This document shows, piece by piece, positions 6,034 to 13,973 of a stretch of DNA of 21,210 nucleotides; position 1 is the stretch's first letter, and every line of letters begins with the position of its first letter. The notes under the pieces were generated by a model. That model saw only the letters and a program-made list of their open reading frames with translations. It was not told the origin of the DNA and searched no databases. The position numbers and the translations under genes are program-made. Origin of the DNA: DATDXV01 sp035289205 (GTDB lineage: Archaea; Aenigmatarchaeota; Aenigmatarchaeia; Aenigmatarchaeales; DATDXV01); assembly GCA_035289205.1 (NCBI GenBank), contig DATDXV010000035.1:1-21210 (forward strand). Reading direction: 5' to 3'.

Positions 6034-9000
6034 ATGAGACTTTCTAATGCACTGCTTGCGGCAACATTTATTCTTTTCGCGCTCTATCAGCAGGAAGCGT
6101 TGGCTACAGACATAAGCGCCTGCACAAACCTGAACAGCGCTGGCACAACCTACAACCTCACTGCAAGCATAAGCAACCAGGGCGGCCGCGCCTGCATGAA
6201 TATCACTGCCAATAACGTGGTTCTTGACTGCGGCGGCTATACAATAGACGGCGCAGACACAAGCAGCAGCAGAGGGGTGAATGTGAGCAGGGCGATAAAT
6301 GCCACTGTCAGAAACTGCATACTGAATGATTGGTATGATGGCATATATATCGGGGCCACAAACAACAGCCTCTTTGAGAACAATAGCATAACAAGCGGCA
6401 CAAACAGCGGAATATGGACAGAGACGGCCAGCTTCAACAATACTATAATAAGGAACAACGCCAGCGGCGTAACCAGCTATGGGTATTATGCTGTCACAAC
6501 CGGCGGCGCGAACAACAACACATTCATAGGCAACAACGCAACTTCGCCCGGCTCCTATGGCTTTTATTTCAGCTCCAACAATATCACCGCAATAGGCAAC
6601 AACATAACAGCCGCAACCACCAGTGGTTTTTACAATTCGGGTTCCACAAATACCACCCTAATCAACAACACTGTTCACCACCAGGGCACATATGGCATCT
6701 ACTCAACTAGCATCACATCAGCTCTCTATTCTGGCAATAATGTGACACGTGCTACAACAGCAGGGTTTTACTTCACCTCCGTCACAACCAGCGTTGTTAG
6801 GGAAAACTATTTTTATAGCAATGCTGCCGGGATGCAGATAGAAAACCAGGCAAACCCTTCAAATTTCACAAACAACACCTTTGTGAACAACAGTCAATAT
6901 GCCCTCTATTTTCCTTATACATCAGGCGTTACCATCACAAACCTTATGTTTGCCAACAACAGCATAACAACCAATGCGACCCCAGGCCAGCAGGGATTCT
7001 ATTTTGAGTCAACAAGCGCGGTTGCAGCCACTTATAGGATAAACGTAAGCACAGACAACACAATAGACGGCCTGCCAATGCTCTATGTAAATGCCCCGTC
7101 TGTCTGCCCAAACAACACCGAGTACACGAACGGTTCGTCCTACAGCGTCATGGGGTTCGTGGGATGCAGGAACATAACCATAAGGGACTCCGCGCCAACC
7201 CACCACCTTCTCTTTGCGTTCGTGGACAACTCCACAGTGGAGGGGTTGAACATATCAGCCAGGAGGATAGCCTTCTCGATACAGGGCCAGTCAAGGTTCA
7301 ACAATTTCACAAACAACGTCGCCAAGAACAACACGCTCTACGGCTTCTATCTGCTCGGAACCACCAACTCATATGCAAGGAACAATACATTCTACAATAA
7401 CAGCCTAATTGAAAATACTCAGGACGGCTTCAGAATCACTGCCGCGCCCAACAACACATTCATAGGCAACAACGCCTCCAGAAACCAGCAGTATGGCTTT
7501 AACATAGTATCAGGCAGCAATAACAACACATTCATCAACAACACGGGCCTGAACGACGTGCCCAGTTCTGCGCTGCTCTTAATATCAAGCAATTTCAACA
7601 GGTTCATGGGCAACAGCTTTTTTGTCAACTACCAGTACGGCTTCTACATATCCAGCAGTAACAATAACTCATTCCTCAACAATACAATAAACAGAACAAG
7701 CACAACCTATACAACCTATAGCCTCTATACAACCAGTGGAGATTACAATGAAATGTTTTATAATATCATGAACACAACAAACGGGGTTTATCTTGACAGC
7801 AACTCGAATGGCAATACAATAAGGAACAACACAGCCACCACCTGTTCGACAGGCTACACTGCTGCCAGCACCGGAACTTTCAACAACACCTTTACAGACA
7901 ATATGGCAGAAAGATGTTCTACAGGTTACAGTATTTCAGTTTCCACCTTCAGGCATAATACCACTCTCATCAACAACACCGCGCTAAGAGCAACTTCCAC
8001 CGGCATATCAGTCAGCGCCTCTAACATGACAATCGCCAACAACACGGTAATAGACGCCACAACCTACGGCATATCTTCCAGTGGGACGAACAATACAGTG
8101 GAATACAACACACTGACAAACTCCCTGTCAACCTCCCCTGTAGCTATTTATTCAGCAGGAACCGGCGTAACCAACATAAGGTACAACAGCATGGATAATT
8201 TCACCTACGGGGTTTATCTGGCCAGCACCGCCAGAAACAATTCCGTAGCCAATAACAACATCACCAATGCCACAACCTACGGCATCTTCTTCACCAACAC
8301 TTGGAACAACACAGCTGTTAACAACACCATAACCACCACCTCCGGCACAACATACGGGATATACCTTGCATCCACTGTTGTGGACAATATCCTGCTGAAC
8401 AACACGATCAGGGCCCGGGGGCAAACAGGCATATACTTGACCGCTGCCTTCAACAACACTGTTGAGAACAACACAGTAAGCGGAGCGCAGTACGGCATTT
8501 ACACAGCCTCATCCGGCGTCAAGAACAGATTTATAAACAATAACGCATCCCTTAACACGCTCTACGGATTTTACCTGAACACCCCAAACAACACTTTCAT
8601 CAACAACACAGCTGCCAACAACACCCAGTACGGTTTCTATCTTTCATCCTCTACCAGAAACAACTTTACGGAGAATCTTGCCTATGAGAACCTTATAGAC
8701 GGCATAACGATGACATCCAGTTCCGATGTCAATAACTTTACCAATAACAGCGCATATAATAATGCGAGATGGGATGTCAGCATCTCCTCTTCAAGTAACA
8801 ACACATTTACAGACCTGTGGGTTGGTCTTGGATCTATCCCTACCCTTGTTTCTTTCAACTATTCTCCCAGCAACACGGTAAACGTCAGGGGGGTTCCAAA
8901 TCCGCCTACTGACCCTACTGATCCTACAGGCTATGATCTCAAGAACATACAGCGCTATGTCAACATAACCAGCTCCACAGCCAATTCATGGTTAAATGCC

Positions 9001-12000
9001 ACAATCTCATATGCTGGCGCGAATCTGCACAGCGCAACAGAAAACGACATCATAATGTCTAGGTACACAACAAGCTGGACAACAACCACGAGCTCATTCG
9101 CAAACAATGTAAGCATTAATGCGGAAAGCGATCTTTATTCCGCCAATATAACAACAAGCTCAACCTCCGGCATCTATGCACTACTGGCAAATCTCAGCCT
9201 CACCCCGCTCTTCCCCCTCAAGGACATTTACTGGAGCAGAACATACCAATCCGATCTTTCAATAAGGTCGCATTTTGCCAACAGGGAGAATGTCAGCATA
9301 AGGGCAAACATCTCCAACTTCACATCTCTGGACATAAAGAACCCCCCGCAGATAGATATCACAGCGCCGAACGGAACAAAGATGATAGTGTCCCAGAACA
9401 TGACCAACGAATCGCTTCCCTCCTCATCCCCCATATTTTATGGCTTCAATTATACAATCGACTCAAATAATGCTGGATGGTGGAATGTGAGCATAGTCGC
9501 GTCAAGAAACATCAGCCACAACTATCTTTTCTACCAAGGAGATTTATGGAACACCACAACAACATGGAGAAACTCCACAGGCTCGGTCTTCCCGTTCCGC
9601 ATTAACACGACTCTAAGAGAGCTAAACCAGACTGATCGCTATTGGTATCTGGTGGACAGGTACTACAACTTCACGTTCAACAATGCTTCCAGCGCGCACA
9701 ACGGCTCCATAAGGGTAACATATTCCAACGGCTCGCATTACATAGAAATACCATCACAGCTCCATAACATAACACAGGATTCCAACGGCCTAGTAAGCGC
9801 GGCTAATCTTGCATTTCTCATATCGATGTCAAAAGCCGCTACGCAGGATTTAAGCATCTATTTTGCCAGAAGCGATCTCGGCGCGGTCTCCTATCCCACA
9901 GACCTGGCATACGGGAATCTTTCCCTAAACATAACAAACATAAGCACTGTAAATTACATACTGCAGTTCAACAGATCTGCAGGTGGCGTCTTCTTTGATC
10001 TGTTCAATTCCACGCATAACCTCACTTCAAACAGGCCCATACAGAACTCGCCGGAGGCCAAGTTTGCCAGCGCATCAACGCCCTGCAACATAAAGGACGT
10101 GCCCAGCCCGAATTTCTACAGCGTAACAGGGCCCATATTTATCCGATACAGCGCATACGCCCAGCTCGGCTCATGCGCGATAGATTATGTGAAGAACTAC
10201 ACGATCTATTCCCATACAGACTACTTCCAGGACGAAACCAACATATCAACGACCTACGGATCCACGCAGTCCTGGGATTATTACACCGATCATGAGATGC
10301 GGCTTTCTCCCAGTGCGTATATGAATGTATCGTGGAGAAACAGCACATCTGTGCCAATAGATAGGTATCCTCTTGTGAGAGGAGGCAGCACACTCTCAGT
10401 AGGAGACGTCTCCTGGATAATGTTCAGCCATAACAACAGCGGAAGCCTGATCGGAGACATTTATCTTAGCAGAATAGAAACCACTGCAACAAGCCCTACC
10501 TCTGCCATATTTGACGATTCCAATATTGCTTGGTGGAGACGAAGGCCAATCGCAACAGCCATAGGGGTCGCTCCAAGCAATGCCTTCTATGCCAAAGTGG
10601 CCAAAGTCATGTCTCCATCAGCGAAGGATGACATAGAGCTGATGAATAGAACACACTATAACCTCATAGCTCCAGTAAATCTTAGCGCAAGCTCCGCTGA
10701 AACATTCGATACTGTCCCCCCGCTATATGTGGCTGGATTGTTTAACAACACCCCACTAAATCCAAACGACAACCAGAATGTCACATGTTATTCTTTCTGG
10801 ACGGACAACCTAGAGATAGACTATGGCATCGTTTCCCATAATGCATCCGGAACAGCGACAAATGTTACAGTAAGCATAACCAATAACGAATCAAGTTGGA
10901 TCAACTACACAATAGATGCAGCCACACTTGAGGCGGGAAATGCATATTGCGTAGTAAATGCATATGATATCGGAGGCAATGGAAACTCAACAATCACATG
11001 GTACTTTACCGCGAATGATGTGACGCCGCCCAGGATAGACAACATTACAAATGCGCCTAATAGTTCTGCTGCCCTTGATCCCGGCGTATCAATTGAAATA
11101 AGTGCCAATATCAGCGACTTTACAGCTGTAAGCAGCGCTATACTGCAGTATAATCAGGCAAACCTGACCTCCGGAAACACAAACTGGACAAATGCGACTA
11201 TGGAGCGCAACACTACAACGCTTATAGCAAACGTATCATTCACGCCCTCTGTCGCAAACAACTGGACATACAGGATAGTTGCCAATGATACTCTTGGGAA
11301 TACGAATGTCTCTTCCGCTGCCAACATTTCAATAGAATATGACAGGACATGGTCTCTGACACCGAGCAGCTGGAGCGAATCCAGCGGCGGTGCTGGATCT
11401 TCGTCTGTGAATGTCGTTAATCTGCTGGTCAACAACACAGGAGACTTTGATCTGACATTCTCTGTAAGCCATAACTATGACTCTGACAGGTTCACGCTCA
11501 ATGTGTCTACTCCAATCATAGTTAGCTCCAATAATGGAACTGGAATTGCTGTTAGTCTGACGCCGCAGGCTGTGCCTGCTACGAACGACGTCACTATCTC
11601 AGTTACTTCGCTGAATACTACATCATCAACCAATCCTCAGACATCAACGGGAACATTCATAACCTATGCCAACGGCTCTTATCTCTATGTCACCATGCCA
11701 GTCATCAACACAACAGCCACCGTAGGGGGCTCTTTCCAGATAAGCGCTAGATCAAGGAACGTTGGCAATGATACTGCCACGAATGCTTGGATATCTTATT
11801 CCCTCCCATCACAATGGACCTCTAGCGATGCATTGAATGCCACAGTGGGAAATCTGGCGCCGGGCGAGATAGGCTGGAACAACATAACAGTTACAGTAGG
11901 TTCATCCGCATCTGCAGGCGACCAGACTGTGTTTGTTTCTTCCAATTCCAGCACCGGAGGCTATGGCAATAGATCCGCAACGGTTAATGTTATAGGGACA

Positions 12001-13386
12001 ACTACCACTACTATCACAACCACTACTACCACTGCTTCTACTGTTGCTCCGCCAAGCGGAGGAGGCGGAGGGGGTGGAGGATTGTCTGCAGCTCAGAAGA
12101 CGAAGCTCATACAGACAGAGCAGGTCTATGAGATTGTTGGAGGCGGAGACCAGAGCTTTCTCTTCAGGGTCACTAACCCCTTCAACGGGACGCTGAGGGA
12201 TGTGAAGGTTAGCGTAGCAGGATTCCTATCGCAATATATATCAATAACGCCTTCGGTTCTTAGCAGCCTTGGCATAGGAGAGTCATACGACTTCGTAGTA
12301 TCGATAAAGGCTCCTGAGTATTTCACACGCGGAAACTATAACCTCACCTTTACAATCAGAGGTTCAGCAAACGAGACAAAGACCTCTGGCAACACCACCT
12401 ATACAGAGCTCATGAACCTGCTAGAAGACAAGAAAGTCCTGCTGGGCGTGCATGAGATCAGCAGGAGCGAGACGCTTGATCTGATGAACAAGTCTGTGGA
12501 TTGGATTGAAGAGATGAGAGATGCAGGGCTGAATGCAGTATTCGCAGAGCGCCTGTTCAATTCAAGCCAGAACTTGCTGCTTCTGAGGAGTTACGAGGAG
12601 ATCCGCGATAATGCTTTGCAGATCGAGACAATAAAGAACAACGGGTTCAAAGCGCAGAAACTGCTGGGTGAGCTGGAGTCAGCGATACAGCTCTCGGAAC
12701 GCAATGGGGTGTTCGTCACAGAGACGCCGCGCATAATTAGCTTGGCAAAGGTTGCGTTCCTGGAAGGCGACTTCTCTACCGCCCTGCAGCATTTAGAGTC
12801 TGCGCAGCTGACGTTTGCCCTTGAAACCAAGGGCGAGCTCAACCCTGTCTACTTCCTTCTCAATAACTGGCAGCAGGTGTTGCTGGCAGGCCTGTTCGGA
12901 GGAGTCCTATTGTTCCTGGGAGCAATGCGCTTCAGGATATACATACTGGACAGGAACCTTGGGCTCCTGGCAGGGGAGGAGGGGGTACTCTTAGGCTTGA
13001 TGAAACAATTGCAGAAAGAGTCTTTCGAGCAGAAGAAGATGAGCATGGAGGAGTATCTGACCGCGATGCAGCAGTATGAAAACAGGCTGAGCGAAGCTGT
13101 GCAGAGGATCGTGGAGTACGAGACGCTCAGGTCAAGCATCTTCAGGCTCAGGAGAACTACTGATAGGTTGAAGGACGAGCGCGACAGGTTATACGACCTG
13201 ATGACAAAGACGCAATCACAATATCTGGAGAGGAAGATGATCGAGACGCATATCTACCAGAACAAGATGCGCTCCTTCGCAACGCGCCTGAGCGAGGTGG
13301 AGGAGATGCTAGCTTTCAAGGAAGCGCAGCGGGCTATCAGGGAAGCAAAGTCTGCAGTCTGGAGGGCGTATTATAAATTGTGGTAG
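6034..13386 (+). CDS. Giant beta-helix surface protein with membrane anchor and cytoplasmic coiled coil
   Basis: The product is 2450 aa. Residues 1-24 are a signal peptide ending ALA. Residues about 26-950 form a right-handed parallel beta-helix (NosD/PbH1 type) with turns of about 22-24 residues, such as NNTFINNTAANNTQYGFYL; the ACMNITANNVVLDCGGYTID block is the usual entry to this fold. A DPTDPTG linker and a small beta domain follow (about 966-1053), then an unassigned region (1053-1560) and two Ig-like domains opening with PP (about 1558-1770). Next come CARDB/NEW3-like sandwiches (1770-1988), a Thr/Gly stalk (1989-2017), another sandwich (2023-2116) and a helical segment (2123-2273). One membrane helix (about 2277-2299) and a 150-residue coiled-coil tail inside the cell complete it. 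N-glycosylation sequons are extremely dense. It likely acts in adhesion, glycan binding or as an envelope component; no catalytic site was recognised. Its TAG abuts the stop of the pduO gene. Confidence 0.9.
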   Translation: MRLSNALLAATFILFALYQQEALATDISACTNLNSAGTTYNLTASISNQGGRACMNITANNVVLDCGGYTIDGADTSSSRGVNVSRAINATVRNCILNDWYDGIYIGATNNSLFENNSITSGTNSGIWTETASFNNTIIRNNASGVTSYGYYAVTTGGANNNTFIGNNATSPGSYGFYFSSNNITAIGNNITAATTSGFYNSGSTNTTLINNTVHHQGTYGIYSTSITSALYSGNNVTRATTAGFYFTSVTTSVVRENYFYSNAAGMQIENQANPSNFTNNTFVNNSQYALYFPYTSGVTITNLMFANNSITTNATPGQQGFYFESTSAVAATYRINVSTDNTIDGLPMLYVNAPSVCPNNTEYTNGSSYSVMGFVGCRNITIRDSAPTHHLLFAFVDNSTVEGLNISARRIAFSIQGQSRFNNFTNNVAKNNTLYGFYLLGTTNSYARNNTFYNNSLIENTQDGFRITAAPNNTFIGNNASRNQQYGFNIVSGSNNNTFINNTGLNDVPSSALLLISSNFNRFMGNSFFVNYQYGFYISSSNNNSFLNNTINRTSTTYTTYSLYTTSGDYNEMFYNIMNTTNGVYLDSNSNGNTIRNNTATTCSTGYTAASTGTFNNTFTDNMAERCSTGYSISVSTFRHNTTLINNTALRATSTGISVSASNMTIANNTVIDATTYGISSSGTNNTVEYNTLTNSLSTSPVAIYSAGTGVTNIRYNSMDNFTYGVYLASTARNNSVANNNITNATTYGIFFTNTWNNTAVNNTITTTSGTTYGIYLASTVVDNILLNNTIRARGQTGIYLTAAFNNTVENNTVSGAQYGIYTASSGVKNRFINNNASLNTLYGFYLNTPNNTFINNTAANNTQYGFYLSSSTRNNFTENLAYENLIDGITMTSSSDVNNFTNNSAYNNARWDVSISSSSNNTFTDLWVGLGSIPTLVSFNYSPSNTVNVRGVPNPPTDPTDPTGYDLKNIQRYVNITSSTANSWLNATISYAGANLHSATENDIIMSRYTTSWTTTTSSFANNVSINAESDLYSANITTSSTSGIYALLANLSLTPLFPLKDIYWSRTYQSDLSIRSHFANRENVSIRANISNFTSLDIKNPPQIDITAPNGTKMIVSQNMTNESLPSSSPIFYGFNYTIDSNNAGWWNVSIVASRNISHNYLFYQGDLWNTTTTWRNSTGSVFPFRINTTLRELNQTDRYWYLVDRYYNFTFNNASSAHNGSIRVTYSNGSHYIEIPSQLHNITQDSNGLVSAANLAFLISMSKAATQDLSIYFARSDLGAVSYPTDLAYGNLSLNITNISTVNYILQFNRSAGGVFFDLFNSTHNLTSNRPIQNSPEAKFASASTPCNIKDVPSPNFYSVTGPIFIRYSAYAQLGSCAIDYVKNYTIYSHTDYFQDETNISTTYGSTQSWDYYTDHEMRLSPSAYMNVSWRNSTSVPIDRYPLVRGGSTLSVGDVSWIMFSHNNSGSLIGDIYLSRIETTATSPTSAIFDDSNIAWWRRRPIATAIGVAPSNAFYAKVAKVMSPSAKDDIELMNRTHYNLIAPVNLSASSAETFDTVPPLYVAGLFNNTPLNPNDNQNVTCYSFWTDNLEIDYGIVSHNASGTATNVTVSITNNESSWINYTIDAATLEAGNAYCVVNAYDIGGNGNSTITWYFTANDVTPPRIDNITNAPNSSAALDPGVSIEISANISDFTAVSSAILQYNQANLTSGNTNWTNATMERNTTTLIANVSFTPSVANNWTYRIVANDTLGNTNVSSAANISIEYDRTWSLTPSSWSESSGGAGSSSVNVVNLLVNNTGDFDLTFSVSHNYDSDRFTLNVSTPIIVSSNNGTGIAVSLTPQAVPATNDVTISVTSLNTTSSTNPQTSTGTFITYANGSYLYVTMPVINTTATVGGSFQISARSRNVGNDTATNAWISYSLPSQWTSSDALNATVGNLAPGEIGWNNITVTVGSSASAGDQTVFVSSNSSTGGYGNRSATVNVIGTTTTTITTTTTTASTVAPPSGGGGGGGGLSAAQKTKLIQTEQVYEIVGGGDQSFLFRVTNPFNGTLRDVKVSVAGFLSQYISITPSVLSSLGIGESYDFVVSIKAPEYFTRGNYNLTFTIRGSANETKTSGNTTYTELMNLLEDKKVLLGVHEISRSETLDLMNKSVDWIEEMRDAGLNAVFAERLFNSSQNLLLLRSYEEIRDNALQIETIKNNGFKAQKLLGELESAIQLSERNGVFVTETPRIISLAKVAFLEGDFSTALQHLESAQLTFALETKGELNPVYFLLNNWQQVLLAGLFGGVLLFLGAMRFRIYILDRNLGLLAGEEGVLLGLMKQLQKESFEQKKMSMEEYLTAMQQYENRLSEAVQRIVEYETLRSSIFRLRRTTDRLKDERDRLYDLMTKTQSQYLERKMIETHIYQNKMRSFATRLSEVEEMLAFKEAQRAIREAKSAVWRAYYKLW
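6514..6539 (+). repeat. Internal 26-bp direct repeat, copy 1
   Basis: These 26 bases are identical to 7450-7475. Both copies encode NNTFIGNNA, the Asn ladder of a beta-helix turn. Exact identity at the DNA level suggests recent duplication or recombination between helix turns, or strong codon constraint. Confidence 0.8.
7450..7475 (+). repeat. Internal 26-bp direct repeat, copy 2
   Basis: Identical to 6514-6539 and in the same reading frame, within the beta-helix region of the giant surface protein. Confidence 0.8.
11998..12082 (+). repeat. Thr-rich then Gly-rich low-complexity stalk within the giant gene
   Basis: ACN triplets encode a run of threonines broken by one isoleucine, followed by ASTVAPPSG and nine glycines from GGN triplets. 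This is a typical flexible, probably O-glycosylated stalk between extracellular domains. The simple repeats could also drive length variation. Confidence 0.8.
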
Positions 13387-13926
13387 TTATTGCATCCATT
13401 CTTTTTCCTTGATGCCTTTCATCTTATTGACAGCAAGTGCAAGGACAAAAAACAAGCTTGAAAGCCTATTTACATAGCTGCTTACATGCGGGTTGATCTC
13501 CTCTTTTTCCGAGAGTTTTACTATATTCCTCTCAACTCTTCTGCACATGGATCTTGCAATATGCAGAAGCGATGCCTCGGGCGCCCCTCCGGGAAGGACA
13601 AAATGCTTCAGTTCCCCGGCTTCCCTGCCGTATTTGTCAGTTTCAAACTCCAAAAATTTCACTGATTTCTCTTCCAATCTTTTAACAGCAACCTTAGGTT
13701 TCATGGGAGTCGCTATGTCAGCTCCGATCTCAAAGAGATCCTCCTGCAGTTCTTCCAGAAGCCTTCTTATGTCCCCATCTTCTATCCTCGATCTGGCCAT
13801 GCCTACTGCTGAATTCAGCTCGTCTATGTCGCCTATCGCATCCATTATCAAAGAATTCTTTGAAACCCTTCCCCCGCCATACAGAGAAGTCTCACCCTTG
13901 TCGCCTGTTCCGCTATAGAATTTCAT
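13387..13926 (-). CDS. pduO: ATP:cob(I)alamin adenosyltransferase, PduO type
   Basis: The enzyme transfers the adenosyl group of ATP to cob(I)alamin to make coenzyme B12 and works as a trimer. Family motifs from ATG 13926: the N-terminal ATP-binding stretch MKFYSGTGDKGETSLYGGGR (residues 1-20) continuing VSK, IGDIDELNSAVGMA, LPGGAPEASLLHIARSMCRR followed by VERNIV, and YVNRLSSLFFVLALAVN near the end. The 179-aa length is normal. An in-frame ATG at 13965 would add 13 residues (MDIVNKYVLRILS), but that start lies upstream of the TATA-like block at 13945-13955, which is spaced for ATG 13926. No B12 synthesis or B12-dependent enzyme gene is in the window, so the cell may salvage cobalamin. Its stop abuts the giant gene. 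Confidence 0.93.
   Translation of the reverse strand: MKFYSGTGDKGETSLYGGGRVSKNSLIMDAIGDIDELNSAVGMARSRIEDGDIRRLLEELQEDLFEIGADIATPMKPKVAVKRLEEKSVKFLEFETDKYGREAGELKHFVLPGGAPEASLLHIARSMCRRVERNIVKLSEKEEINPHVSSYVNRLSSLFFVLALAVNKMKGIKEKEWMQ
13402..13406 (+). terminator. Oligo-T tract after the giant gene
   Basis: Five T residues in a pyrimidine-rich stretch lie 16 nt past the TAG, inside the 3' end of the convergent pduO gene. This is a plausible but weak U-tract terminator. Confidence 0.3.
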
Positions 13927-13944
13927 AGATAAGATGCGCAGAAC

Positions 13945-13955
13945 ATATTTATTAA
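13945..13955. promoter_or_regulatory. Shared central TATA-like element of divergent pduO and polB
   Basis: The gap between the two ATGs is 47 bp (13927-13973). Its only AT-rich core, ATATTTATTAA, is centred at 13950, the exact midpoint. Overlapping 8-mers within about 5 bp of each other give the normal 26-bp spacing in both directions (CATATTTA forward at 13944-13951, GTTAATAA reverse at 13949-13956), so one site may serve both leaderless genes. Confidence 0.6.
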
Positions 13956-13973
13956 CAATATCCATAACTAATT

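Noticed and set aside
6400..8800. CRISPR-like or tandem DNA repeat array in the giant gene
   Set aside because: The repetition is at the protein level (Asn-rich beta-helix turns) in one continuous frame; there are no uniform repeats separated by equal unique spacers.
6237..11438. Open frames on the opposite strand of the giant gene, and frames antisense to polB and map
   Set aside because: They are shadows of biased codon use; they lack promoters and have low-complexity or implausible composition.
13927..13965. Upstream in-frame ATG (13965) for pduO
   Set aside because: It lies on the far side of the TATA-like block, adds residues absent from the family, and ATG 13926 begins right at the conserved MKFYSGTGDKG.
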